Part shown: positions 26,312 to 34,729 of the stretch, one piece after another
How positions within the stretch are numbered: the first letter of the stretch is position 1
Layout: each line of letters begins with the position of its first letter
Source of the DNA: Mucilaginibacter sp. UR6-11
Lineage (GTDB): Bacteria > Bacteroidota > Bacteroidia > Sphingobacteriales > Sphingobacteriaceae
Reading direction: 5' to 3'
DNA length: 64,000 nt
Assembly (NCBI RefSeq): GCF_020880695.1
Contig: NZ_JAJIWO010000002.1
Coordinates: forward strand, 186,001 to 250,000
The notes under the pieces: generated by a model
The model's database searches: none
Told to the model about the DNA's origin: nothing
What the model saw: the letters and a program-made list of their open reading frames with translations, nothing else
Translations under genes and position numbers: made by a program

Positions 26312-27697
26312 ATGATTGTTGCCGTTTTAGTTGCCTGTGTTATAATTCTGCTGATTTCTGTACTGCTTTTTTTAAAAAAGCCCGCTGCTGCCGATGGAAT
26401 TTCGGCGGATGAGTTTGCGCGCCTAAAAAATGATAATGCCGCGCTAAACATCGCCTTAGCTAAAGCCGAAGAACGCGCCCTGGGTTTAGGTTTAGAACGC
26501 GATAAGGCCGATAAACAATTGCAGGATGAGCGCGAACGCTATGATACCGCGGTTGCTGTTTTAAACCAGGAGCTGGTTATTGAAAAAAGCCGGATGGCAA
26601 AAGCCGAAGAATCATTTAAAGCACAGCGCGAACGCCTGGGCGAACAGGAAAAAAGTATCCAGGACATTCAGCAAAAATTTCAGAAAGAGTTTGAAAACGT
26701 TGCCGAAAAGCTTCTGAAAGAAAAATCGAAAGAGTTTATTGATGTTAACCGCACCAATTTAGATATCATCCTTAATCCGCTTAAAGAAAATTTAAAAGCT
26801 TTTGAGGATAAGGTGGACAAGGTATACAACATGGAAGCTGCCGAGCGCAATACCATGAAGGGCGTAATTACGCAATTAATGGAACTTAACCGCCAGATAA
26901 GCGATGAAGCCCAAAACTTAACCAAGGCTTTAAAGGGCGATAATAAAAAGCAGGGTAACTGGGGCGAAGTCATATTAGAAAAAGTATTGGAGCGTTCCGG
27001 CCTGGTTAAAGATCGCGAGTACCGTTTGCAGGCCAGCATAACCAGCCTTGACGGGGTCAGGATGCAGCCCGATGCCATTATTGACCTTCCGGATGAAAAA
27101 CATTTAATCATCGACTCAAAGGTATCGCTGATAGCTTATGAGCGCCTGGTTAACTGCGAGACGGATGACGAGCGCAAACTATTCTCAAAGGCGCATGTAG
27201 AGTCGATACGCAGCCACGTAAATGGGCTGTCCTCAAAAAATTACCATGATCTTTACCAGATCAACTCGCCTGATTTTGTGTTGCTGTTTATTCCGATAGA
27301 ATCATCATTTAGCTTTGCGGTGCAGATAGACTCTGAATTGTTTAGCGATGCCTGGGATAAAAGGGTAGTCATTGTTAGCCCGTCAACATTATTGGCCACA
27401 CTGCGCACCATTGCCAGTATATGGAAACAGGAGCGCCAAAACCGCAACGTATTGGAAATTGCCCGTTTAAGCGGTGCCATGTATGATAAATTTGTAGGAT
27501 TTGTTAACGATATGGAAGGTATCGGCAAAAACATCAAGCTAAGCCAAACTGCTTATGACAATGCCATTAACAAACTAACCGAAGGCAACGGCAACCTAAT
27601 CAAAACTGCCGAAAAAATTAAGGGGCTGGGTGCCAAAGCCAATAAGCAATTAGACCAGAAATATATTGAGATTGGCGACGACGAGGTGACAGAATAG
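26312..27697 (+). CDS. rmuC: DNA recombination protein RmuC
   Basis: The 461-residue protein has one N-terminal membrane helix (about 2-22), a long coiled coil (about 33-125) and the RmuC nuclease-like domain: KGDNKKQGNWGEVILEKVLERSGL, ASITSLDGVRMQPDAIIDLPDEKHLIIDSKVSL and VVIVSPSTLLATLRTIASIWKQERQNRN. RmuC limits inversions at short inverted repeats. It is a lone gene followed by a hairpin. Confidence 0.94.
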   Translation: MIVAVLVACVIILLISVLLFLKKPAAADGISADEFARLKNDNAALNIALAKAEERALGLGLERDKADKQLQDERERYDTAVAVLNQELVIEKSRMAKAEESFKAQRERLGEQEKSIQDIQQKFQKEFENVAEKLLKEKSKEFIDVNRTNLDIILNPLKENLKAFEDKVDKVYNMEAAERNTMKGVITQLMELNRQISDEAQNLTKALKGDNKKQGNWGEVILEKVLERSGLVKDREYRLQASITSLDGVRMQPDAIIDLPDEKHLIIDSKVSLIAYERLVNCETDDERKLFSKAHVESIRSHVNGLSSKNYHDLYQINSPDFVLLFIPIESSFSFAVQIDSELFSDAWDKRVVIVSPSTLLATLRTIASIWKQERQNRNVLEIARLSGAMYDKFVGFVNDMEGIGKNIKLSQTAYDNAINKLTEGNGNLIKTAEKIKGLGAKANKQLDQKYIEIGDDEVTE

Positions 27698-27699
27698 AA

Positions 27700-27725
27700 A
27701 GAGCTAATGCTGATTCATTAGCTCT
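27700..27725. terminator. Intergenic hairpin, terminator for thiL and perhaps rmuC
   Basis: Arms AGAGCTAATG (27700-27709) and CATTAGCTCT (27716-27725) pair over 10 bp with a 6-nt loop. Leftward it is followed by TTTCTATTC, a modest T-rich tail, so it best fits the end of the convergent thiL transcript; rightward no T run follows. Confidence 0.65.
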
Positions 27726-27775
27726 CGTGTGTTTGACTCAAGCGCCGGCGGCGGCCAAATTTTTTTTAAGACTTA

Positions 27776-28831
27776 TTACTTTTCACTATTAGGAAACGCG
27801 TTCCAACCCTGCGCTTTTAGAGGATGTACATTGCCGGCCTTGGTTATTAAATTACAGCCTGATGCCGGCTCGGTAATATGGCCAATGATGGTGATATCCA
27901 TTTTAAACTTTATTTTTTCGTAGTCCGCTTGTTTTACGGTGAAAAGTAACTCATAATCTTCTCCGCCGCTTAAAGCGCAAACGGTGGGATCCAGGTTAAA
28001 TTCACGGGCCGTTTCAAACGTCATGGGGTCAAGCGGTATTTTCTCTTCATAAATACTGCAGCCTTTACCGCTTTGCTTACAGATATGCATAATTTCTGAC
28101 GCTAAACCGTCCGATACATCAATCATCGCCGTAGGCTTAACTTCAATTTCTTTTAACAGATCAATAATATCCCGGCGGGCCTCCGGTTTTAACTGGCGCT
28201 CTACAATATAATCTTTACCTTCCAGGTCAGGCTGGATATTTGGATTTTCAAGATAAATTAGTTTTTCACGTTCCAACAATTGCAAGCCAACATAAGCGCC
28301 GCCTAAATCACCGGATACACAGATCAGGTCACCCTCTTGCGCCCCACCACGATAAACTACATCCTCAGCATTGGCGTAACCAATTGAAGTAACACTCAGC
28401 ACCAATCCTTGCTTTGACGAGGAGGTATCGCCGCCAACCAGGTCCACGCCATATTTTTCACAGGCGATATAAATCCCTTCATATATTTCCTCAACAGCCT
28501 CTATCGGGAATTTGCTTGACATACCGATTGAAACCGTTACTTGTGTAGCAGTACCATTCATAGCATAAATATCACTCAGGTTTACCTGTATGGCTTTATA
28601 GCCCAAATGTTTTAGGGGCGTATACGCCAAATCAAAATGGATTCCCTCTAACAGCATATCGGTTGATACCAGCATCCTTTTACCTTCAAAATCAAGTACG
28701 GCCGCATCATCTCCCACGCCTTTTATGGTACTTTTTTGTACCAGCTCTATATTTTTTGTCAGATGATTGATCAGGCCAAACTCGCCTAACGCCTCTATAT
28801 TGGTTTTCTCTTTATTATCAAACATTGCCAT
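27776..28831 (-). CDS. thiL: Thiamine-phosphate kinase ThiL
   Basis: The 351-residue protein has the PurM/ThiL fold: GVGDDAAVLDFEGKRMLVSTDMLLEGIHFD (about 40-69), NLSDIYAMNG, DLVGGDTSSS, GDLICVSGDLGGA and AMIDVSDGLASEIMHICKQSGKGC. It phosphorylates thiamine monophosphate to the active diphosphate. No other thiamine gene is near. A -7 box TATTTTTG lies at 28864-28857, about 26 nt upstream of the ATG. Confidence 0.95.
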   Translation of the reverse strand: MAMFDNKEKTNIEALGEFGLINHLTKNIELVQKSTIKGVGDDAAVLDFEGKRMLVSTDMLLEGIHFDLAYTPLKHLGYKAIQVNLSDIYAMNGTATQVTVSIGMSSKFPIEAVEEIYEGIYIACEKYGVDLVGGDTSSSKQGLVLSVTSIGYANAEDVVYRGGAQEGDLICVSGDLGGAYVGLQLLEREKLIYLENPNIQPDLEGKDYIVERQLKPEARRDIIDLLKEIEVKPTAMIDVSDGLASEIMHICKQSGKGCSIYEEKIPLDPMTFETAREFNLDPTVCALSGGEDYELLFTVKQADYEKIKFKMDITIIGHITEPASGCNLITKAGNVHPLKAQGWNAFPNSEK

Positions 28832-28856
28832 ACAACACCGTATTTTTTTTGAAGTG

Positions 28857-28864
28857 CAAAAATA
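28857..28864 (-). promoter_or_regulatory. -7 promoter element of thiL
   Basis: The minus strand reads TATTTTTG, a full TAnnTTTG match, 26 nt upstream of the thiL ATG. A TTTG at 28881-28878 is only 13 nt away, too close for a normal -33 element. Confidence 0.45.
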
Positions 28865-29016
28865 CGAAAGCTTCCATCAAATCAGGCTAATTAGTAGTAA
28901 AACAACTTTTTAAGCATTCGTTTCGTTAAAATCAGAAGTAATATTTTAATAACAGTTTAAAAAATTAATATACAATTAACATTTGATCACGATATTTACC
29001 ACAAAAACATTTATCC

Positions 29017-30471
29017 ATGAAATTTAGAAAATTACTCATTTACACGGGCCTGGCATCAGTAGTGATGATTACGGCCTGTAAAAAAAACGATTCTGCCACT
29101 AATCCGGGTACTACCGGAACTACAGGCACAACCGGTACTACCGGAACCACAGCTACTCCTTATACCATTACTGAAGATTTTGAAAACGGATCAAAAAGTA
29201 GCTATGGCGCCGCGGATATTAGCTTGGTCACCGGTTCATGGAACTTTAATGATGCATTGATAGGTAATTTAGCCGCTGACGCAAAAAACGGATCAAAATC
29301 TGTGCGGTTACGTACCGGTGATCTGCATATGAATTTTGATATCAACGGTTTAAAAACCCTGTTTATTAAACATGCTAAATATGGTACCGATGCAAATTCA
29401 ACCTGGCAACTATTAATGTCAACAGATGGCGGAGCAACTTATTCGCAGGTAGGTACAGATATCAGCGAAACCAGTACAACATTGGTAACAGATTCATTTA
29501 AAGTTAGTGTTACAGGCAAAGTAAGGTTTGAGATTAAAAAAACCAGCGCAACTATCCGTGTAAATATTGATGATATTACTTTCAGAGGTACAGGTGATCC
29601 CGGGATTGTAGTTGGTACTCCTGACACACCCGGATCTGATACTACAAAAACTACCGCAGCCTCAACGCCACGCGGAGTTACTATTGGTAGCGATGCACCA
29701 CCTGCATCTGGAGATAACAGCAACATACTTTTAGGTAATCCATCAAATGCACAAGCTTCTTTTGTTTTTAATACCAATTATTTAATAGATCAGGGATATT
29801 ATGTTGAATCATATAGTAGTGTAAGGGGCGAACCTAACTGGGTTAGCTGGCATTTAGATGCTACAAACATTACAAATGCAACTGGTCGTTTAGATAATTT
29901 TGCAGGTTTTACAGGCTTAGATCCGGGCTGGTTCGCGGTACAAAGTAACAGTTATAGTGGCTCGGGTTTTGACAGAGGGCACAATTGTCCTTCTGCAGAT
30001 CGTACAAGTTCTGTTAACGCAAACTCGGCCACCTTCCTGATGACTAATATGATTCCGCAAGCCCCTCAAAATAATCAGCAAACCTGGAGTAATTTAGAAA
30101 GCTACTTACGTGAACAAGTGGTTGCCGGCAATGAGGTTTATATCATCATGGGTAGCTATGGTACGGGCGGTATAGGCTCTATAAGTAGTGCCAAAATAAA
30201 TACCATTGCTAATGGCAATATAACCGTACCCAGTAATGTTTGGAAGGTAGCCGTTATTTTACCTGCGGGCAGTGGCGATATCAGCCGTATAACTTCATCA
30301 ACAAGAGTTATTGCGGTTAATACACCTAATGTAAATTCTATTAATGCCGATTGGAAAACATATATCGTAACCGTACGTGATATTGAAACCGCTACCGGTT
30401 ATAATTTACTTTCAAATCTTCCACAAAATGTACAGGACGCACTTGAAGTAAAGAAAGATTCAGGTTTATAA
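29017..30471 (+). CDS. Secreted DNA/RNA non-specific endonuclease (NUC1 family) lipoprotein
   Basis: The 484-residue protein has lipobox MITAC (Cys about 21), a Gly-Thr-Thr repeat linker (about 32-45), a beta-sandwich module (about 48-190, YTITEDFENGS to VNIDDITFRG), then a nuclease domain (about 230-480). The nuclease motif is FDRGHNCPSADRT (His in DRGH is the general base) with MTNMIPQAPQNNQQTWSNLE supplying the metal-binding Asn. Such nucleases degrade external nucleic acids for nutrients or biofilm remodelling. The lipobox predicts membrane anchoring. It is a lone gene with a strong terminator after it. Confidence 0.92.
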   Translation: MKFRKLLIYTGLASVVMITACKKNDSATNPGTTGTTGTTGTTGTTATPYTITEDFENGSKSSYGAADISLVTGSWNFNDALIGNLAADAKNGSKSVRLRTGDLHMNFDINGLKTLFIKHAKYGTDANSTWQLLMSTDGGATYSQVGTDISETSTTLVTDSFKVSVTGKVRFEIKKTSATIRVNIDDITFRGTGDPGIVVGTPDTPGSDTTKTTAASTPRGVTIGSDAPPASGDNSNILLGNPSNAQASFVFNTNYLIDQGYYVESYSSVRGEPNWVSWHLDATNITNATGRLDNFAGFTGLDPGWFAVQSNSYSGSGFDRGHNCPSADRTSSVNANSATFLMTNMIPQAPQNNQQTWSNLESYLREQVVAGNEVYIIMGSYGTGGIGSISSAKINTIANGNITVPSNVWKVAVILPAGSGDISRITSSTRVIAVNTPNVNSINADWKTYIVTVRDIETATGYNLLSNLPQNVQDALEVKKDSGL

Positions 30472-30502
30472 TACCAATCTACAGAATATAATAACCAAAT
30501 AA

Positions 30503-30532
30503 AAAAGCGATAGGCAAATACCTATCGCTTTT
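30503..30532. terminator. Bidirectional intrinsic terminator
   Basis: Arms AAAAGCGATAGG (30503-30514) and CCTATCGCTTTT (30521-30532) form a 12-bp stem with a 6-nt loop and A/T tracts on both sides. It separates the convergent nuclease and nadA genes. Confidence 0.9.
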
Positions 30533-30557
30533 AATTTTATAATTCTAATAAGCAAAC

Positions 30558-31550
30558 TTATAAACCCAATTGTGCCGAGATCTCCAGCATCCTTTCGATA
30601 GGTTTTACGGCTCTAACAATAATATCAGCCGGAACTTCAATTTCCGGTAATTCATTCTTAAGACATAAATAAAGCTTCTCCAGCGTGTTTCTTTTCATGT
30701 GGGGGCAATCATTGCAGGCGCAATTATTATTCGGTGGCGCGGGTATAAACACCTTATCAGGGTTATCTTTCTGCATCTGGTGGATAATACCAGGCTCAGT
30801 GGCTACAATGAACTCTTTTTCGGGTCTGCCGGTAGCGTATTTTAAAATTCCTGTGGTTGATCCTATATAATCTGCCATTTGCAGTATTACCTCTTCACAT
30901 TCAGGATGCGCTAATAATTTAGCATTGGGGTATCTTTCTTTTAGCCTGGTAATCTTCTCCCTTGAAAATATTTCATGTACCATGCAGGCACCGTTCCAAA
31001 GCACCAGGTCACGCCCGGTTTTTTTAGCAACATAAGCACCTAAATTTTTATCAGGTCCAAATATTATCTTTTGATCTGCAGGCAGACTTTCCACAATTTG
31101 GACGGCGTTGCTTGAGGTACAAACAATATCGCTTAAGGCTTTTAACTCGGCAGTACAATTTACATAGGTTATCACCAGGTGATCCGGATACTGCTCTTTA
31201 AATTTTTTAAACAGATGCGGCGGGCAACTGTCTGCTAATGAGCATCCCGCTTTTATGTCTGGCAATAATACCTTTTTTGTTGGTGATAAGATCTTGGCTG
31301 TTTCGGCCATGAAGTGTACGCCGGCAAATACAATAATATCGGCGTCAGTTTTTGCAGCTTGTTGCGATAGTCCCAAACTATCTCCAATATAATCTGCAAT
31401 GTCTTGTATATCAGCATCCTGATAGTAGTGAGCAAGTATAACTGCATTTTTTTCTTTTTTAAGTTTTTCTATTTCATCAAAAAGGTCAAGCGTTGGGTCT
31501 ATAAATTCCTCGGCGTAGCCTTTCAGTTTTATTTCTTCGAAGATATCCAT
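30558..31550 (-). CDS. nadA: Quinolinate synthase NadA
   Basis: The 330-residue protein has the NadA hallmarks: [22 protein letters not shown] near the start and the three cluster cysteines, in [17 protein letters not shown] and [12 protein letters not shown]. It condenses iminoaspartate with dihydroxyacetone phosphate to quinolinate using a [4Fe-4S] cluster. The partner nadB diverges from it across a 408-nt gap, so both steps of de novo NAD synthesis from aspartate are adjacent. nadC is not in the window. Confidence 0.96.
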   Translation of the reverse strand: MDIFEEIKLKGYAEEFIDPTLDLFDEIEKLKKEKNAVILAHYYQDADIQDIADYIGDSLGLSQQAAKTDADIIVFAGVHFMAETAKILSPTKKVLLPDIKAGCSLADSCPPHLFKKFKEQYPDHLVITYVNCTAELKALSDIVCTSSNAVQIVESLPADQKIIFGPDKNLGAYVAKKTGRDLVLWNGACMVHEIFSREKITRLKERYPNAKLLAHPECEEVILQMADYIGSTTGILKYATGRPEKEFIVATEPGIIHQMQKDNPDKVFIPAPPNNNCACNDCPHMKRNTLEKLYLCLKNELPEIEVPADIIVRAVKPIERMLEISAQLGL

Positions 31551-31958
31551 TTCAACAATTCAATTAATAACAATGATTTTTTTATATAAAAAGAAACTAT
31601 TGTTATTGGTGTGTTAGTTATGTTTAAAAGTTAGCAGTTGTTTTTATTAAAATGTTGTTTTTAACTAGTTACTAACAGCCGGCTAATAATTTTTAGTATT
31701 TATTTTATTGATTATTAGATTGCTGTGATAATCAACTTTTATTTTAAAAACTTATTTGTTAATATTTTATTGATGTTTGTAATGTTAGTTAAGTGGTAAA
31801 ACAGACGCAAAAGTCGCTTAAAAATTGTTATCATTATCAGTAATTAGTAAGGTTATCCACTATTTAATTACTTGTTAGGTTTTTGCTTACACAAAATTAA
31901 CATCTTTGAACCCTATTGTTAACATACTTTATAATTTTACACACCTAACACATATTAT
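31551..31958. other. AT-rich divergent regulatory gap between nadA and nadB
   Basis: This 408-nt gap is strongly AT-rich and contains no credible frame. Several GTTAGTTA-type motifs occur (near 31613, 31670 and 31785) but none forms a convincing long palindrome. A minus-strand TAATTTTG at 31899-31892 matches TAnnTTTG but would give nadA a leader of over 330 nt. The gap length suggests regulation of the NAD genes, but I could not identify an operator. Confidence 0.4.
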
Positions 31959-33551
31959 ATGTCCAAATCTGTGGATTTTCTGGTAGTTGGTTCCGGCATA
32001 GCCGGATTAAGTTTTGCATTAAAAGCTGCTAAACATGGTAAGGTATTGATAGTTACAAAATCAAACGAGGATGAATCAAACACCAAATATGCCCAGGGCG
32101 GTGTGGCGGTTGTTGTTGATAAAAAGGAAGATTCTTTTGAAAAACATATAAATGACACGTTAATTGCCGGTGATGGGCTATGTGATAAGGAAGTTGTGGA
32201 AATTGTAGTAAAAGAGGGCCCCGACCGAATTAATGAAATTATAGATTACGGAACCAGTTTTGACAAGACAAACGAAGGTATTTATGACCTGGCAAAAGAG
32301 GGAGGACACTCTGAATTCAGGGTGTTGCATTATAAAGATATAACGGGTTTTGAAATAGAACGTTCGTTGCTTGAGCAGATCCATCAAAATCCTAATATTG
32401 AAATATTAACGCATTATTTTGCGGTTGATTTAATTACCCAGCACCATTTAGGCGAGTTTGTAGATAAATCATCTGATGATATTACCTGTTATGGTATTTA
32501 TGCTTTAAATACCGTAACTAACGAGGTTGAGAAATTCTTATCCAGGGTTACGGTAATGGCATCGGGCGGTGCCGGCCATATCTATTCGGTAACTACTAAC
32601 CCTACCATCGCCACCGGCGATGGCGTGGCTATGGTTTATCGTGCAAAGGGAAAGGTTAGAAATATGGAATTTATCCAGTTCCATCCTACAGCTTTATACA
32701 ATCCCGGAGATTATCCGTCATTTTTGATATCTGAAGCGGTACGTGGTTTTGGGGGGATATTAAAACGTACCAACGGAGAAGAGTTTATGCAGGAATATGA
32801 TGAACGCAGGTCATTAGCGCCGCGCGATATCGTTGCCCGGGCCATTGATGCCGAGATAAAGAAATCAGGCGAAGACTACGTTTACCTGGATATTCGTCAT
32901 CGCAGTAAAAAAGATATTTTAAAGCATTTCCCAAATATATATGCCAAATGTTTAGAGATAGGTATTGACATGACCAAGGACATGATCCCGGTTTCGCCGG
33001 CTTGTCATTATATGTGTGGCGGGGTAATGGTAGATCATTATGGCCAGTCGTCTATCAGGCGTCTGTATGCCTGCGGAGAGTGCTCATCAACCGGCTTACA
33101 TGGGGCTAACCGGTTGGCATCTAATTCGTTATTGGAGGCGTTGGTATTTGCGCACCGGATTTATAAAAATGCTATTGATCAATTTGAAAGTATTTCCATA
33201 CCTGAAAATATACCCGATTGGGATGAAAAGGGCGTAAAGCTGTCTAACGAAGATATACTGGTTACGCATAACGTGCGCGAGATGCAAAAGCTAATGAATG
33301 ACTATGTAGGTATAGTTCGTTCTGATTTTAGATTAGAAAGGGCCATGCGCCGGCTAGGGTTACTATATGAAGAAACAGAATCATTTTATAAGCAAACCAA
33401 GCTATCCGTTAAACTTTGCGAGCTGCGTAACCTGATCCAGGTATCTTATATAGTTGTAAAATCAGCCATGATGCGTAAAGAAAGCAGGGGATTGCATTAT
33501 ACAACTGATTATCCTGAGCACCAGGATGTTTTGGAGGATACGGTGTTTTGA
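31959..33551 (+). CDS. nadB: L-aspartate oxidase NadB
   Basis: The 530-residue flavoprotein has the FAD dinucleotide fold VVGSGIAGLSFALKAA (about 8-23), the NTKYAQGGVAVV motif, FIQFHPTALY, VSPACHYMCGGVMVD and CGECSSTGLHGANRLASNSLLEAL. It oxidises L-aspartate to iminoaspartate, the substrate of NadA. The C-terminal helical domain is present, so the gene is complete. It is followed after 5 nt by a broken membrane-protein gene. Confidence 0.96.
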   Translation: MSKSVDFLVVGSGIAGLSFALKAAKHGKVLIVTKSNEDESNTKYAQGGVAVVVDKKEDSFEKHINDTLIAGDGLCDKEVVEIVVKEGPDRINEIIDYGTSFDKTNEGIYDLAKEGGHSEFRVLHYKDITGFEIERSLLEQIHQNPNIEILTHYFAVDLITQHHLGEFVDKSSDDITCYGIYALNTVTNEVEKFLSRVTVMASGGAGHIYSVTTNPTIATGDGVAMVYRAKGKVRNMEFIQFHPTALYNPGDYPSFLISEAVRGFGGILKRTNGEEFMQEYDERRSLAPRDIVARAIDAEIKKSGEDYVYLDIRHRSKKDILKHFPNIYAKCLEIGIDMTKDMIPVSPACHYMCGGVMVDHYGQSSIRRLYACGECSSTGLHGANRLASNSLLEALVFAHRIYKNAIDQFESISIPENIPDWDEKGVKLSNEDILVTHNVREMQKLMNDYVGIVRSDFRLERAMRRLGLLYEETESFYKQTKLSVKLCELRNLIQVSYIVVKSAMMRKESRGLHYTTDYPEHQDVLEDTVF

Positions 33552-33556
33552 AATTT

Positions 33557-34057
33557 ATGATCACTTCAAAGTTCAAATACTGGATAGTTTTATCAGCGCT
33601 AATAGCAATTGTCATTATTAGCATTGGTGTTACCATTATTTATCATTTAAATGATATCATCGAAAAGGAGTCTCCTGTTTTTTTAAAATATTCTTCATAA
33701 CGTGGTATTTATTATTTGCTTCTATAATAATATTAGGTGAAGTAAGGACAAAATGTATTAAGCTTACATTATATGCTGAATATTTTGAGAGAGCGGGGTT
33801 TTTCGGTTTAGGAATAAAACGAAGATATCAGTATTTCCGAATTAGAAGGGTATAATTTATCGGAACTTTATTCTAAAGGAAGAATGTACGAATACCTCTA
33901 TCTTATTAAAGATGGAAAGAAAATTGTAAAAATATCTGAATATTACCATGCAAATTACTGCGAATTAAAAAACATGATAATTGGAAGGGACTTAAGAAGT
34001 CTTGGAAAAACTCATTGGGGTTTCTTTATTGAAATAAAAGATACTTTTACTTTTTAA
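33557..34057 (+). pseudogene. Frameshifted membrane protein with PH-like C-terminal domain
   Basis: An ATG at 33557 opens MITSKFKYWIVLSALIA, a membrane helix, but stops at 33698. In the frame shifted by -1 from the seven-T run at 33678-33684 the sequence goes on as a second helix (FFITWYLLFASIIILG) and LYAEYFERAGFFGLGIK. A second shift of +1 near 33820 returns to the original frame, giving EDISISELEGYNLSELYSKG and EYLYLIKDGKKIVKISEYYH to a stop at 34055. The three pieces read as one coherent protein of about 166 residues with two helices followed by a small PH-like domain. Two compensating shifts point to a pseudogene, or less likely two sequencing errors. Family unknown. Confidence 0.72.
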
Positions 34058-34060
34058 AGA

Positions 34061-34132
34061 GCGGAAAACGGGATTCGAACCCGCGGCCTTCAGTTTGGGA
34101 AACTGATGCTCTACCAACTGAGCTATTTCCGC
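34061..34132 (-). tRNA. tRNA-Gly (anticodon CCC)
   Basis: The minus strand folds into a complete cloverleaf: acceptor GCGGAAA/TTTCCGC, D arm GCTCAGTTGGTAGAGC, anticodon stem TCAGT/ACTGA with loop TTCCCAA (anticodon CCC, decoding GGG), 5-nt variable loop and T arm with GGTTCGAATCC. CCA is not encoded. It lies 3 nt after the broken gene. Confidence 0.95.
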
Positions 34133-34216
34133 TTATAGTACATCAAAAATAACAAAAATTAGATTTCTTGGTGTAAATTCACTCCTACAATAATTCACTC
34201 AATCACTATTAGCACC

Positions 34217-34729
34217 ATGCCCGTTATCCTACCCGTAAAAGACAAATCCCCAAGCTGGGGGCAAGAATGTTTCATTGCCGAAAATGCTACTATAGTTGGC
34301 GATGTTGTGATGGGCGATAAATGTTCGGTATGGTTCAACGCGGTTATCAGGGGCGATGTTAATTATATAACAATTGGCAATAACTCCAATATCCAGGACG
34401 GTGCGGTTATCCACTGTACTTATAATGGCGCCGCTACGCATATCGGTAATTATGTATCTATCGGTCATAATGCGCTGGTACATGGCTGTACCCTTAAAGA
34501 TCATTCGCTGGTAGGCATGGGGGCCATTGTAATGGATCACGCAGTGGTTGAAGAATATGTAATAATAGGTGCGGGTTCGGTTGTGCTTGAAAAGACAATT
34601 TGCGAATCGGGCTATTTATACGCCGGAACACCTGCAAAAAAAATCAAACCAATAACCGACGAACAACGCGCCCTGCTTGATAAACTTCCCGATAATTACG
34701 TAATGTACGCCGGTTGGTTTAAGGCGTAA
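34217..34729 (+). CDS. Gamma-carbonic anhydrase family protein (left-handed beta-helix)
   Basis: The 170-residue protein consists of hexapeptide repeats forming a left-handed beta-helix (ATIVGDVVMGDKCSVWFNAVIRGDVNYITIG). Zinc-type His ligands are in VIHCTY, IGHNALVHG. The family (YrdA/PaaY/CaiE-like) includes true gamma carbonic anhydrases and acyltransferase-like relatives, so activity is uncertain. Its 3' end overlaps the convergent Ig-like lipoprotein gene by 11 nt. Confidence 0.9.
   Translation: MPVILPVKDKSPSWGQECFIAENATIVGDVVMGDKCSVWFNAVIRGDVNYITIGNNSNIQDGAVIHCTYNGAATHIGNYVSIGHNALVHGCTLKDHSLVGMGAIVMDHAVVEEYVIIGAGSVVLEKTICESGYLYAGTPAKKIKPITDEQRALLDKLPDNYVMYAGWFKA

Noticed and set aside
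31892..31899. TAATTTTG as the nadA promoter
   Set aside because: It would leave a leader of more than 330 nt and has no -33 element; may be chance in an AT-rich gap.
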